A stretch of DNA of 64,000 nt from Nocardioides silvaticus (GCF_003160695.1 NZ_QGDD01000003.1:1-64000), one strand, 5' to 3'; shown: positions 52,605-61,327, counted from the stretch's first letter. The notes: generated by a model not told the origin, from the letters alone. A program made the numbers and translations.

Positions 52605-52696
52605 GGCTCGAGGGTGAGGCGCCGACCTGACCGGTCGGTGAACGCGACCCGAACCGCGGGCGAGAGCCGGTTGTGCGGTCCGTGCGGTCCTGGCAC

Positions 52697-52710
52697 TAGA
52701 ACGTGTTCCA
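52697..52710. promoter_or_regulatory. KstR-like operator before the NTF2-like gene
   Basis: TAGAACGTGTTCCA fits TnnAACnnGTTnnA at every fixed position. It ends 22 nt before the GTG start. Together with the box at 3851 it suggests that two separated transcription units belong to one steroid-responsive regulon. Confidence 0.72.
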
Positions 52711-52732
52711 GTTTTCGTCGTACCATCGCCGG

Positions 52733-53194
52733 GTGATCACCTCCGACGCCATCACGTGGACCGCGCTCGACGACCCGCACCCCGCCCGCGCGGCGTCGCA
52801 ACGCTCCTACTCCGCCGTCGCCAAGGGCGACCTCGCGGAGTGGCTGACCGTCTATGCCGAGGACGCGGTGCTCGAGGACCCGGTCGGGCCCTCGATGTTC
52901 GACCCCGAGGGCAAGGGCCATCGCGGGCACGACGGCATCTCCGCGTTCTGGGAGAAGGCCATCGCGCCGATCGAGACGTTCGAGTTCGAGATCTACGAGT
53001 CGTTCGCCAACCCCGGCAGCAACACCTGCGCCAACATCGGGCGGATCAAGACGTCGTTCCCGGACGGGAGCTACACCGTCACCGACCTGATCATGGTCTA
53101 CGTCGTCGACGACGACGGCCGGGTGAAGTCGATGAAGGCGTTCTGGGAGCCGGACCGGACGATGGCGAGCTTCACCTCTCCCACCTCCGCTTGA
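52733..53194 (+). CDS. NTF2-like/SnoaL-type protein, probable steroid-regulon member
   Basis: This 153-aa protein has the cone-shaped NTF2 fold pattern: RAASQRSYSAVAKGDLAEWLTVYAEDAVLEDPVG, then GHDGISAFWEKAIAPIETFEFEI and YTVTDLIMVYVVDDDGRVKSMKAFW. Ketosteroid isomerases and steroid-pathway dehydratase-like proteins share this fold, so it could isomerise or bind a steroid intermediate. The start is the GTG at 52733; an earlier ATG at 52703 would overlap the operator. Confidence 0.82.
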   Translation: MITSDAITWTALDDPHPARAASQRSYSAVAKGDLAEWLTVYAEDAVLEDPVGPSMFDPEGKGHRGHDGISAFWEKAIAPIETFEFEIYESFANPGSNTCANIGRIKTSFPDGSYTVTDLIMVYVVDDDGRVKSMKAFWEPDRTMASFTSPTSA

Positions 53195-53201
53195 CGGCCG
53201 C

Positions 53202-53240
53202 CCGGTCACCGTCGGCGTGTAACGCTCGGACGGTGATCGG
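53202..53240. promoter_or_regulatory. Inverted repeat upstream of the second ECF sigma gene
   Basis: CCGGTCACCGTC (53202-53213) and GACGGTGATCGG (53229-53240) match at 11 of 12 pairs around a 15-nt loop. The site lies 7 nt after the NTF2-like stop and 12 nt before the sigma start. It could be a terminator for the former or a promoter/operator of the latter. Confidence 0.5.
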
Positions 53241-53252
53241 CGAAGAACGGTC

Positions 53253-53864
53253 GTGAATCAGATCAGGGACCACGAGGTCCCCCTCATCGGCCGCGACCCG
53301 GACCTGCTCGAGGTCTTCTACCGCGAGCACCTCGCGACCGTGAAGGCGTACTTCGCGCGTCGCGTCGACGACCCGCACCTGGTCGCCGACCTCACCGCCG
53401 ACACCTTCCTCGCCGCGATGACGGCCGCGCCCTCGTACCGCCCCGACAAGGGCAGACCGATCGCCTGGTTGCTGGGCATCGCCCGCAACCAGGCGGCCGA
53501 CGTCGTACGACGACAGGCGCGCAGGCTCCGTGCCGAGAGCCGGATCCAGGGCCGGCGGCTCCTCGACGAGGACTCCGCCGCCCGGATCGAGGAGCGGATC
53601 GCCGCCGAGCGCCACACCCGGGCGCTCTACGCCGGGCTCGCGCAGCTGCCGGCCAGGGACCGGATGCTGATGGAGCTGGTGGCGATCGACGGGATGCCTG
53701 TCCACGAGGCTGCGGAGCAGCTGGGGATGAAGCCGGGGACCGCGCGGGTCCGGCTCCACCGCAGCCGCACCCGGCTCCAGCAGCACCTCGACACCCACTC
53801 CGACCCCGATCACAGCGACGAGGGCGCGGCTGCGGCTGTCCTCGCGCAGGAGGCACGACCATGA
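53253..53864 (+). CDS. ECF sigma factor
   Basis: This 203-aa sigma-70 family protein starts at GTG. It has region 2 at about residues 18-90 (FYREHLATVKAYFARRVDDPHLVADLTADTFLAAM) and region 4 at about 130-180 (LPARDRMLMELVAIDGMPVHEAAEQLGMKPGTARVRLHRSR). Its stop overlaps the next start as ATGA, coupling it to a membrane protein that is probably its regulator. It is a different subgroup from the sigma factor at 2655. Confidence 0.9.
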   Translation: MNQIRDHEVPLIGRDPDLLEVFYREHLATVKAYFARRVDDPHLVADLTADTFLAAMTAAPSYRPDKGRPIAWLLGIARNQAADVVRRQARRLRAESRIQGRRLLDEDSAARIEERIAAERHTRALYAGLAQLPARDRMLMELVAIDGMPVHEAAEQLGMKPGTARVRLHRSRTRLQQHLDTHSDPDHSDEGAAAAVLAQEARP

Positions 53865-54574
53865 ACACGCACGACAACACCGATCTCGACAGCTTCGACC
53901 GCGCGCTCCTGACCGAGCTGCGCCAGGTCGCCGCCGAGGGCGCACCGGCCCCGGCGCGTCGTACTCGCAGGAAGTGGGCGTACGCCGGCAGCGGCGTCGC
54001 CGCCGCGGCCGTCACCGCCTTCGGCCTGTCCACCCTCGGCTCCCCCGCTGCCTACGCGGTCGACGAGCAGGGCGACGGCGACGTCGTCATCACCATCCGC
54101 GAGCTCGACGACGCCGACGGCCTCGAGCGGGCGCTGGCCGAGCACGGCATCGAGGCCGAGGTCGACTACGACAGCGAGGGCATCGGGGGCGTCGAGATCG
54201 TCCCCGACGACGCCGCCGAGCTGCCCGATCCCCCGGACGGCGGCGAGCCCGAGGGCGGCGAGGTGATCAAGGGCAAGGCCGAGGTCGAGACCCGCTACGG
54301 CGGCGTCGAGCCCGACCTGGCCGAGGCCGGCGAGCCGCCGGCCGACGACCTGTGCGGGGGCTTCGAGCAGATGCCGTTCGAGACCGACCTGGGCAGTGAC
54401 GACTACGTCATCACGATCCCGGCCGACTCGGTGATCCGCGAGAGTGACGCCGTCCTGAAGATCACCACGTCGGGCGACATCGCCGACAACATGGCCGGCA
54501 TCGAGGTCGCCTACTCCATCGGCGACGTCGACTGCGGCTTCGGCACCGCGAGCGTCGGGAGCAGCGGGAACTGA
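53861..54574 (+). CDS. Membrane protein coupled to the ECF sigma factor
   Basis: This 237-aa protein has a cytosolic N-terminus (about residues 1-40, acidic then KRR-type basic). One membrane helix (YAGSGVAAAAVTAFGLSTLG) and an acidic extracytoplasmic domain with many Gly/Asp/Glu follow. VVITIRELDDADGLERALAEHGIEAEVDY in that domain suggests a small alpha/beta fold. The sigma-coupled position implies an anti-sigma or sensor role. No zinc-binding anti-sigma motif is present. Confidence 0.75.
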   Translation: MNTHDNTDLDSFDRALLTELRQVAAEGAPAPARRTRRKWAYAGSGVAAAAVTAFGLSTLGSPAAYAVDEQGDGDVVITIRELDDADGLERALAEHGIEAEVDYDSEGIGGVEIVPDDAAELPDPPDGGEPEGGEVIKGKAEVETRYGGVEPDLAEAGEPPADDLCGGFEQMPFETDLGSDDYVITIPADSVIRESDAVLKITTSGDIADNMAGIEVAYSIGDVDCGFGTASVGSSGN

Positions 54575-54592
54575 GCACCGCCGGCTGCGGCC

Positions 54593-55222
54593 TCAGGTCA
54601 GCTGGTCCTCCATCCAGCCGACCAGGGGCCGCAGCTTGCGCCAGTCGTGGCGGACGCGGTCGAGCAGCTCGGGCGTGTGGATGAACGGCTCGAAGCCGTA
54701 CTTCTTCCCGCCCAGCAGCGACTTGTGCCGCAGCAGCCCGATCCGCGGGTGCTCCTTGTCGTAGCCGCGCGGCGCGGTCTTCAGCTGCTCGCCGCCGATC
54801 TCGAACCCGCCCCGCTCGAGGTCGCGCAGGATCCGCTCCAGCCGCTTGCCGGCCTTCTCCTCGGCCATCCCCTCGCGGATCAGCGCCAGGTCCTTGCTCT
54901 CCGCGTGGTAGGTCCCGCCCCCGACCCGCACCCCCGCCGCCGACACCTCCACGTAGTAGCCGGTCGCGGGCGCCACCCCGACGAACGCCCCCTGGTGCGT
55001 CTTGTACGGCGTCTTGTCCTTCGCGAACCGGACGTCGCGGTACGGGCGGAAGATCTTGGCGTCCCCGAACTCCTGCGCCAGTGCGTCGGTCAGCGCGACC
55101 ATCGGCGCCTTCACGTCGTTGTCGTACGTCGCCTTGTGCGCGTCCCAGAACGACTTGGTGTTGTCGACCTCCAGGTCGTCGTAGAAGTCCAGCGCAGCGA
55201 CGGGGAAGCCTTCGAAAGTCAC
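54593..55222 (-). CDS. DUF2461 (TIGR02453) family protein
   Basis: This 209-aa protein has the DUF2461 pattern: FEGFPVAALDFYDDLEVDNTKSFWDAHKATYD, then KIFRPYRDVRFAKDKTPYKTHQGAF and a YYVEVSAAGVRVGGGTY middle. The function of this widespread family is unknown. The start is the GTG at 55222, 10 nt after the SRPBCC stop; an upstream ATG at 55261 would overlap that gene. Confidence 0.87.
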   Translation of the reverse strand: MTFEGFPVAALDFYDDLEVDNTKSFWDAHKATYDNDVKAPMVALTDALAQEFGDAKIFRPYRDVRFAKDKTPYKTHQGAFVGVAPATGYYVEVSAAGVRVGGGTYHAESKDLALIREGMAEEKAGKRLERILRDLERGGFEIGGEQLKTAPRGYDKEHPRIGLLRHKSLLGGKKYGFEPFIHTPELLDRVRHDWRKLRPLVGWMEDQLT

Positions 55223-55232
55223 GGCGTCGACC

Positions 55233-55739
55233 CTACGCAGGCGGGTGCGAGCGCTCGGCACGGCGCTTGAGGTTGAGCAGCTGCCGGCGCGCCATGACCA
55301 GGTCGCCGAGGGACACCGCGTCCGCGAGCGGACGCGGGAAGGTGCCGACGACCTTGAGGACCAGCCTGGTCCGGTCGGGATCGACGTCGGTCAGGCGGTA
55401 GGTCAGCACCGCGCCCATGATGCGCGCGGTCAGGTGATCGGCGTGCTCGACGGCGAGGACCATCCCGAGCGGGCGTCCGCAGGAGGCGGTGAACGGCTCG
55501 CCGGGGGTCGGGTCGGGGAGGTCCCGCAGGTCTCGCGGCGAGGGCCGGCCGAGGTTGTCGATCCAGTCGTAGGAGTACGGCGCCAGCCGGATCTGCTTCA
55601 CCCACGCCCACACGTGCTCGGCCGGCGCAGCGATCGTCACTCCGCGCCAGGCCTCGAGCGTCGGGCGTTCGACGAGGTCGTCGCACGGGTAGTGCGCTGC
55701 GACCTCCGCGTCGGTCACGCCCCACCGGTCGGCGATCAT
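55233..55739 (-). CDS. SRPBCC-fold protein
   Basis: This 168-aa protein has the START/Bet v 1-like pattern: WRGVTIAAPAEHVWAWVKQIRLAPYSYDWIDNLGR near the start, a middle VLAVEHADHLTARIMGAVLTYRL and a long C-terminal helix (ADAVSLGDLVMARRQLLNLKRRAER). Such proteins bind hydrophobic ligands. It is upstream of the DUF2461 gene with a 10-nt gap, so they are likely co-transcribed. Confidence 0.78.
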   Translation of the reverse strand: MIADRWGVTDAEVAAHYPCDDLVERPTLEAWRGVTIAAPAEHVWAWVKQIRLAPYSYDWIDNLGRPSPRDLRDLPDPTPGEPFTASCGRPLGMVLAVEHADHLTARIMGAVLTYRLTDVDPDRTRLVLKVVGTFPRPLADAVSLGDLVMARRQLLNLKRRAERSHPPA

Positions 55740-55778
55740 GCGACCAGGCTAGGGCGGGGTGGGCGTTCGGCCGGCGGG

Positions 55779-55825
55779 GGTCTCGATACGCCCTCGCGCC
55801 AGAGCGCTCGGGCTACTCGACCACC
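55779..55825. repeat. Single copy of the intergenic repeat
   Basis: GTCTCGATACGCCCTCGCGCCAGAGCGCTCGGGCTACTCGACCACC is one unexpanded unit of the family, just upstream of the SRPBCC gene. Beyond it, 55830-55990 is very G+C rich with a GCGGGC-GAA-GCCCGC hairpin (55896-55910) and no gene before the tRNA. Confidence 0.7.
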
Positions 55826-55991
55826 GAAGGGCCGCAGACGCCGTCGGCGCCCAACCCACGGCCGCGTCGACCGCGGCCCGGCAGCGTGGCGCGCCGCGGG
55901 CGAAGCCCGCATCGTGCGGCGAGCCTGCGCCGAGCGAAGCGAGGGCGTGGGCGAGCCGCGCGATGGCGCGACACGCTCGGGCAATCAACGG

Positions 55992-56064
<73 letters not shown>

Positions 56065-56100
56065 GTGCGTTCTGCCTTGCCGGAGAACGCGACCGGAATG

Positions 56101-56862
56101 CTACCCGATGGGGCTGAGGCCGGGTCGCTTCGGCTCCACCCCGTCGCCCGAGGAGCGGCCGGTGATCCGGCGGGCGACCCAGGGGGCGAGGTGGGTGCGG
56201 GCCCACTCGAGGTCGGCCTGGCGCTGGGCGCGGCGCGGGAGCTCGGGGACGACGGCGGGGGCGAGCTCCTCGAGGTCGTGCTCGATGCCGAGGGCGTCGA
56301 GGACGGCGATGGCGACCGCCTGGTGGCCGACGGGGTTGAGGTGGAGCCGGTCGACGTCCATCACCTCGGCGACCTTCCAGCCGCGCATCCGCCACATGTC
56401 GACGACGGTGGCGCCGTGCTTGTCGGCGATCTCGCGGACCCACTCGTTGAAGATGGCGGTGCGGCCGCGGATCATCTTGATGACCGGGTTCAGACCGGGG
56501 TCGGCGATCGTGAACATCACGACGTGGGCGCCGCTGGCCGCGAGCCGGCCGACCGCTTCGTCGTACGACGCCGCGAGCCCGTCGAGGTCGACCTTGGGAC
56601 GCAACACGTCGTTGCCGCCGCCGTGGATGGTGACCAGGTCCGGACCGAGCTCGATCGCGGGCCCGACCTGCTCCTCGATGATCGCGGGGAGCTTGCGGCC
56701 GCGGATCGCGAGGTTGGCATAGCCGAACTCGGGAGATCCGGTCGCCAGCACCTCGGCGACCCGGTCGGCCCAGCCGCGGCACCCGTTGGGCCGGGTGGGG
56801 TCGACGTCGCCGACGCCCTCGGTGAACGAGTCCCCCACCGCCACGTAGCGCAGATAGGTCAT
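56101..56862 (-). CDS. SGNH/GDSL-family hydrolase
   Basis: This 253-aa cytosolic hydrolase has block I GDSFTEG with Ser12, block II Gly in NLAIRGRKL, block III as HGGGND, and the catalytic Asp-His in DRLHLNPVGH. It probably hydrolyses an ester, in the style of the FMN_bind/Lipase_GDSL_2 group that is common next to housekeeping genes in actinobacteria. The start is the ATG at 56862; a longer upstream frame is antisense to dcd. Confidence 0.88.
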   Translation of the reverse strand: MTYLRYVAVGDSFTEGVGDVDPTRPNGCRGWADRVAEVLATGSPEFGYANLAIRGRKLPAIIEEQVGPAIELGPDLVTIHGGGNDVLRPKVDLDGLAASYDEAVGRLAASGAHVVMFTIADPGLNPVIKMIRGRTAIFNEWVREIADKHGATVVDMWRMRGWKVAEVMDVDRLHLNPVGHQAVAIAVLDALGIEHDLEELAPAVVPELPRRAQRQADLEWARTHLAPWVARRITGRSSGDGVEPKRPGLSPIG

Positions 56863-56911
56863 GCCTCGATTGTGCATCGCCCGCGACGGCTGCGGTCGGT
56901 AGGGTGCCCGA

Positions 56912-57487
56912 GTGCTGCTGAGCGACCGCGACATCGTTGCCGAGATCGACGCCGGGCGGATCGCCATGGATCCGTGGGAGCCGGCGATGCTGCAGCCGTC
57001 GTCGATCGACGTCCGGCTCGACCGGTTCTTCCGGGTCTTCGACAACCACAAGTACCCGCACATCGACCCCGCCGCCGACCAGTCGGACCTGACGCGGATG
57101 GTCGAGCCCGACGGCGACAACCCGTTCATCCTGCACCCGGGAGAGTTCGTCCTGGGCTCGACGTACGAGGTCGTCTCGCTGCCCGACGACATCGCCGCGC
57201 GGGTCGAGGGCAAGTCGTCGCTGGGCCGGCTCGGCCTGCTCACCCACGCGACCGCCGGGTTCGTCGACCCCGGGTTCTCCGGCCACGTGACGCTCGAGCT
57301 GGCGAACGTCGCGACGCTGCCGATCAAGCTCTACCCCGGCATGAAGATCGGCCAGTTCTGCTTCTTCAAGCTGACCTCGCCGTCGGAGCACCCGTACGGC
57401 TCGGAGAAGTACGGCTCGCGTTACCAGGGCCAACGCGGCCCGACGCCGTCGCGGTCCTACCTGAACTTCCACCGCACCTCGATCTGA
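56912..57487 (+). CDS. dcd: dCTP deaminase, bifunctional (dUMP-forming) type
   Basis: This 191-aa trimeric enzyme starts at GTG. The N-terminal [16 protein letters not shown], the [16 protein letters not shown] segment, the active-site [11 protein letters not shown], the [11 protein letters not shown] loop and the C-terminal [18 protein letters not shown] lid match Dcd. Actinobacterial forms convert dCTP directly to dUMP. It supplies dUMP for thymidylate synthesis and limits dUTP. Confidence 0.95.
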   Translation: MLLSDRDIVAEIDAGRIAMDPWEPAMLQPSSIDVRLDRFFRVFDNHKYPHIDPAADQSDLTRMVEPDGDNPFILHPGEFVLGSTYEVVSLPDDIAARVEGKSSLGRLGLLTHATAGFVDPGFSGHVTLELANVATLPIKLYPGMKIGQFCFFKLTSPSEHPYGSEKYGSRYQGQRGPTPSRSYLNFHRTSI

Positions 57488-57529
57488 CCGGTCACGTAAC
57501 AGCGCCGTCGCTGGGGCGTTTGTCGAGGC

Positions 57530-58021
57530 ATGAGCGCTCGACGATCGCTGGCCCTGCTCACCGCTGTCACGGCGCTCCTACTGGCCACGGTCCAGACCGC
57601 CGTCGCCTCGCCTGAAACGACCAGCGTGGCGAGTGGTCCCGCGTTCGCGAGCAACGCCGAGCCAGTGGTGGTGCCGACGACACTGACCGCGGAGCCGGTC
57701 AGCGCGTCCCTCGGACCGTTCGGGTCCCTACGCCTGTTCCCCCGCGCGAGGTTGACGATCACAGCGACCGGCGAGCCACTCTCGGTCTATGTCTCACCGG
57801 GCGATCCGGGACGAGAGGTCGTCTTCTCGGTGAACGGCAAGGTGATCTGCACGTCGTACGTGTACGGCGGACTCGCCAGCTGTGACAAGCCGCGCGCGGC
57901 TCTGGCGGTGATCCGTGGCGGCGGGTACGACGCGCACTTCGACGGCTTCGCCTACACCTGGCCCTCCGGCCACTCCTACTTCTTCTTGCCGAGCGACGCC
58001 CACGGGGAGTTCATCGGCTGA
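57530..58021 (+). CDS. Secreted protein of unknown function
   Basis: This 163-aa protein has a cleavable signal peptide (MSARRSLALLTAVTALLLATV, likely cut after AVA-S near residue 27) and no lipobox. The mature part has beta-rich segments (LTITATGEPLSVYVSPGD, VVFSVNGKVICTSYVYGGLASC with two Cys that could pair). No family is recognised. It lies 42 nt after dcd and is less G+C rich. Confidence 0.72.
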   Translation: MSARRSLALLTAVTALLLATVQTAVASPETTSVASGPAFASNAEPVVVPTTLTAEPVSASLGPFGSLRLFPRARLTITATGEPLSVYVSPGDPGREVVFSVNGKVICTSYVYGGLASCDKPRAALAVIRGGGYDAHFDGFAYTWPSGHSYFFLPSDAHGEFIG

Positions 58022-58049
58022 GCCTGGCCGACCACTCTCGTCGAGCCCC

Positions 58050-58068
58050 GTAGGCAAGCCTTGCCTTA
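58050..58068. promoter_or_regulatory. Iron box (DtxR/IdeR-type)
   Basis: The perfect dyad AGGCAAG-C-CTTGCCT (58052-58066) sits within a 19-bp site resembling the DtxR/IdeR consensus TTAGGTTAGSCTAACCTAA. It matches 13 of 19 positions by my count. It ends 10 nt before the siderophore-interacting protein start, so iron-loaded repressor would block transcription. Confidence 0.8.
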
Positions 58069-58078
58069 GTATTGCCTG

Positions 58079-59050
58079 GTGACCGCCACCAAGAACGAGT
58101 ACGTCGCCAACCTGCCCATGATCCTCGACGAGGTCGAGGTGACCAGCGTGGAGCGGGTCTCCCCGTCGTTCGTGCGCATCGAGCTCAGCGGGGCGGGACT
58201 GGCCGAGTGCGGCACGTCCGGCCCGCTCCACGACCAGCGGATGAAGATCGTCTTCCCCAACGCGGCCGGAGCGCTGCCCTCGTTCGCCGAGATGGACGAC
58301 TCCTGGTGGGAGACCTGGACGCAGATCCCGGAGGAGGAGCGCGGGTCGATGCGCACCTACACGATCCGGGACCTGGTCGGCTCGGGCGCCGAGACCCGCC
58401 TGGTGGTGGACATCGTCGTCCACGAGCCGGGCGAGCACTCCGGACCGGGCAACGACTGGGCGCTCCGGGCGCAGCCGGGGGACCGGTTGGTGATCCTGGC
58501 GCCGCGGCTCGGTCACGAGTTCGGCGGGATCGAGTGGTCTCCCGGCGACGCGACCCGTCTGCTGCTCGTGGGCGACGAGACCGCCGTACCTGCTATCCGC
58601 GGCATCCTCCGCGACCTCCCCGCCGACGCCGTCGGCGCCGCCTTCCTCGAGGTGCCCGACGCCGGTGACATCCAGCGCGACCTGGTCTCCCCCGACGGCG
58701 TCGAGGTGACCTGGCTCCCCCGCGGCGACGCGCCGCGCGGCGCCAGCCTGCACGCCGCCGTCATCGCGTGGCTGACCGGCACCGCAGAGCCCGCGCCGCA
58801 GCTGAGCGACGACGAGGTCGAGACCGACCTCTGGGAGACGCCGGTCTACTCCTCCTCCGGCGAGGAGGTCGCCGAGGCCACCCACGTGCCGATCGACGAC
58901 GCGCCGTACGCCGGTCTCTACGCCTGGATCGCCGGCGAGTCCAAGGTCGTCACCGGCCTCCGCCGCCGCCTCGTCAACGAGCTCGGCATCGACCGCGCGC
59001 AGGTCGCCTTCATGGGCTACTGGCGCGAGGGCGTGGCGATGCGCTCCTGA
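58079..59050 (+). CDS. Siderophore-interacting protein (ferric-siderophore reductase)
   Basis: This 323-aa flavoprotein starts at GTG. It has an FAD-binding beta-barrel with the RTYTIR motif near residue 100, the SIP N-terminal segment RMKIVFP and the NAD-binding C-domain (RLLLVGDETAVPAIRGIL). It reduces Fe3+-siderophores to release iron in the cytosol. The iron box directly upstream supports iron-repressed expression. The C-terminal GYWREG is typical of the family. A long acidic insert (about residues 240-270) precedes it. Confidence 0.92.
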   Translation: MTATKNEYVANLPMILDEVEVTSVERVSPSFVRIELSGAGLAECGTSGPLHDQRMKIVFPNAAGALPSFAEMDDSWWETWTQIPEEERGSMRTYTIRDLVGSGAETRLVVDIVVHEPGEHSGPGNDWALRAQPGDRLVILAPRLGHEFGGIEWSPGDATRLLLVGDETAVPAIRGILRDLPADAVGAAFLEVPDAGDIQRDLVSPDGVEVTWLPRGDAPRGASLHAAVIAWLTGTAEPAPQLSDDEVETDLWETPVYSSSGEEVAEATHVPIDDAPYAGLYAWIAGESKVVTGLRRRLVNELGIDRAQVAFMGYWREGVAMRS

Positions 59051-59060
59051 GCTCGACGCC

Positions 59061-59109
59061 ACGGGGAGATTTGTCGCGAGTTCGCGTGGATCGCGACGAA
59101 TTGCCCCGT
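59061..59109. terminator. Bidirectional terminator between convergent genes
   Basis: ACGGGG pairs with CCCCGT, and TTTGTCGCGA (59070-59079) pairs with TCGCGACGAA (59091-59100) at 9 of 10 positions. There is a 3x3 internal loop and an 11-nt loop. It lies between the SIP and CocE-type genes. Confidence 0.75.
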
Positions 59110-59120
59110 TGCGTCGCCCC

Positions 59121-61064
59121 TCAGCGGCCCGGGAACGTGATCCGGGATGGGTGCTTCGGGCCGGTGTAGACCGTGATCGGCAGCGCCTGGCCGGGGAGGT
59201 CGGGGACCGGCGCCAGCAGGTGGGGTACGTCGAAGCCGGCGATCGTGAAGCGGAGCCGGTGGCCCTTGTTGACGACCGCGGTGGTCGGGAAGATCTCGAC
59301 GTCGACGGGGGCGACCTGGCCGGGCTTCAGCTTCTGGCGGGTCGCCTTGGTGAACGGGTGGAACGGCTGGATCAGCTTGCCGTCGAGGTAGCGCGACTTC
59401 GACCTCACCAGCTTGCGGTGGGAGATGACCTGCCAGCCGCCGGTGAGCCGCGAGACGGTGCCGTCGGGCGCGACGTCGGAGACGGTCACCGACAGCATCC
59501 CGTCACCGCCGATCGAGGAGACGAAGAGGCGGGCGTTGATCGGGCCGCGGAAGGTGAACGGCTTCTGCAGCTTGCGGGTCTGGAACGCCAGGCCCGTGTA
59601 GTCGTCGATGTTGTTGTTCTTGAAGCAGGGCATCTCGGGCCAGACCTGGTTGAGGATGCCGGCGGTCCACTGGTTCGTCGACCGTGAGCACAGCCCCTGC
59701 ACGGGCAGCGGCAGGAGGACCGACTTGCCGGTCTTGCCGCGCTTCGGTCCGAGTCCGCCGATCCTGCCGCCCTGCATCGAGGTGCCGGACAGCAGCTGCT
59801 GGCGCGCGTCCTGGTGCCGGCCGACCCAGCTGCGGCTGCGCAGCCAACGGCCGGACCCCTGCTCGTAGGCGGTGACCGGCGCGATCTCGCCGAGGTGGCC
59901 GTTGCGGCCCTTGATCCAGTGGTCGAACCAGCGCAGCTGCAGCTCGCCGAGGGTGCCGTAGCCAGCCTTGTGGACCTCCAGGCCCGACGAGCCCTCGAGG
60001 TGGTCCCACGGGCCGAGGATCATCTTCACCGGTGCGCCGTTGCTCTTCAGCTCGTCGAAGATCATCGGGGTGCCGCGCTGGAACAGGTCGTACTCGCCAC
60101 CGACGAGGAACGTCGGGACCTTCACCTTGTCGATGTACTCGATCGCGGACCGCTCGCGGTAGAACGGCCCGTCGTACATGGGGTTGCCCCCGAGCAACGC
60201 CTGCAGCGCCAGTGTCATCGTGAACGTGCCGTTGCCGATGAGGTGCTCCAGGAGCACGCCGATCGCGGACGCCGGGTCGCTGCTGAGGTAGGCCGGCGGG
60301 ATCAGCGCCGTGCCGTTGACCAGCCCGAGCCACAGCGGCATGAAACCGACGTCGAGCTGTCCGCCGGAGGCGACGATGTCGCGGTAGACGTCGGCGCCCG
60401 GCACCTGCGGGAAGATCGCCTCGAGACCCGGCGGCTTGTGGCCGGCCGCCATCAGCTGGCTGATGCCCATGTAGGACGCGCCCGCCATGCCGACCTTGCC
60501 GTTGCTCCACGGCTGGCGGTGCGCCCAGGCGACGATCTTGCCGGCGTCCTTGTTCTCCCTGGCGCTGAACGCCTCCCAGGTGCCCTCCGAGCTGCCGGTG
60601 CCGCGGGCGTCGACGAAGAGGTAGTTGTAGCCCCGCTTGACGAGGTACGTCGGACCGGGCCCGCCGAGGCCGGCGGCGCCCGAGCCGATCACGGCCTTGT
60701 TGTAGGCGGTGATCATCACGATCACCGGGAGCTTCTTCCTGACGGGCTCGCCCTGGGCGTTGGCCGGCCGCACCAGGTCGCCGCGCAGCACGACGCCGTC
60801 GTCCATCCGGATCTTGAGGTCGGTCTTCTTCACCGTGCCGGGGTACTGCTGGGGTCGCGGGCGCCACTTGCTCGGCCGTTGCGCGGCCGGGGCTGCGGTG
60901 GTCGCGGGCACCGTCTGCGTGAGCGACGGCGCCGCGGTCGTCGTACGGCCGGGGGCGGCGCTGGCGCCGCTTGTCGGCGAGGCGAGCACGGTGGCGCCGA
61001 CGGCGGAGGCGGCGGCCATCGCGATCAGCACGCGCCGGGGTCGGCGGGGCAGGGCGTTGTTCAT
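59121..61064 (-). CDS. Secreted CocE/X-Pro dipeptidyl-peptidase-type hydrolase
   Basis: This 647-aa exported protein has a signal peptide (RRVLIAMAAASAVGATVLA, cut near SAAPG) and a Thr/Ala-rich linker. An alpha/beta hydrolase domain follows with the nucleophile motif GASYMG, an FVDARGTGSSEG loop and an acid/His pair near GPWDHLEGSSG. The C-terminal X-Pro-peptidase beta-sandwich starts near residue 480. Members hydrolyse esters, acyl amides or peptides; the substrate is unknown. It faces the SIP gene tail to tail. Confidence 0.9.
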   Translation of the reverse strand: MNNALPRRPRRVLIAMAAASAVGATVLASPTSGASAAPGRTTTAAPSLTQTVPATTAAPAAQRPSKWRPRPQQYPGTVKKTDLKIRMDDGVVLRGDLVRPANAQGEPVRKKLPVIVMITAYNKAVIGSGAAGLGGPGPTYLVKRGYNYLFVDARGTGSSEGTWEAFSARENKDAGKIVAWAHRQPWSNGKVGMAGASYMGISQLMAAGHKPPGLEAIFPQVPGADVYRDIVASGGQLDVGFMPLWLGLVNGTALIPPAYLSSDPASAIGVLLEHLIGNGTFTMTLALQALLGGNPMYDGPFYRERSAIEYIDKVKVPTFLVGGEYDLFQRGTPMIFDELKSNGAPVKMILGPWDHLEGSSGLEVHKAGYGTLGELQLRWFDHWIKGRNGHLGEIAPVTAYEQGSGRWLRSRSWVGRHQDARQQLLSGTSMQGGRIGGLGPKRGKTGKSVLLPLPVQGLCSRSTNQWTAGILNQVWPEMPCFKNNNIDDYTGLAFQTRKLQKPFTFRGPINARLFVSSIGGDGMLSVTVSDVAPDGTVSRLTGGWQVISHRKLVRSKSRYLDGKLIQPFHPFTKATRQKLKPGQVAPVDVEIFPTTAVVNKGHRLRFTIAGFDVPHLLAPVPDLPGQALPITVYTGPKHPSRITFPGR

Positions 61065-61137
61065 CGGAGCTCCCTCGTGGTGACGCCCGGTTCAACGACG
61101 TGCCGATGCTCCGGGTTACCTGGACACGGTGATCCGG

Positions 61138-61180
61138 GAACGACCCAACCACGAGCGGGGGGCTCGTGGCCAGGTCGTTC
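61138..61180 (-). terminator. Stem-loop after the second 44-aa peptide gene
   Basis: GAACGACC (61138-61145) pairs with GGTCGTTC (61173-61180), and CCACGAGC (61149-61156) pairs with GCTCGTGG (61162-61169), with a 3x3 internal loop and a 5-G loop. It starts 12 nt downstream of the peptide's stop codon on the minus strand. Confidence 0.75.
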
Positions 61181-61192
61181 GCAGGATGGGCG

Positions 61193-61327
61193 TCAGAGGA
61201 ACTCGAGTCCGGCGCGCCGGGCGCGGCGGGTGCTCTTGGTCCGCGCGGCGAGCCGGTTGGTCTTGGCGCGCGCGATGCGGTCTGCGATCTCCTGGCGGGC
61301 ACGGAGCTCGTTGGTCTTCTCGATCAT
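61193..61327 (-). CDS. Small basic 44-aa protein
   Basis: The frame reads MIEKTNELRARQEIADRIAR..., then an Arg/Lys-rich tail, ending LEFL. A strong GGAAGGAGG ribosome site lies before the ATG, and a stem-loop terminator follows the stop, so this is a complete small transcription unit. The peptide is one long amphipathic, Arg-rich helix without a signal peptide. It equals the 14087-14221 peptide in length and general charge but not in sequence. It may bind nucleic acid or ribosomes. Confidence 0.65.
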   Translation of the reverse strand: MIEKTNELRARQEIADRIARAKTNRLAARTKSTRRARRAGLEFL

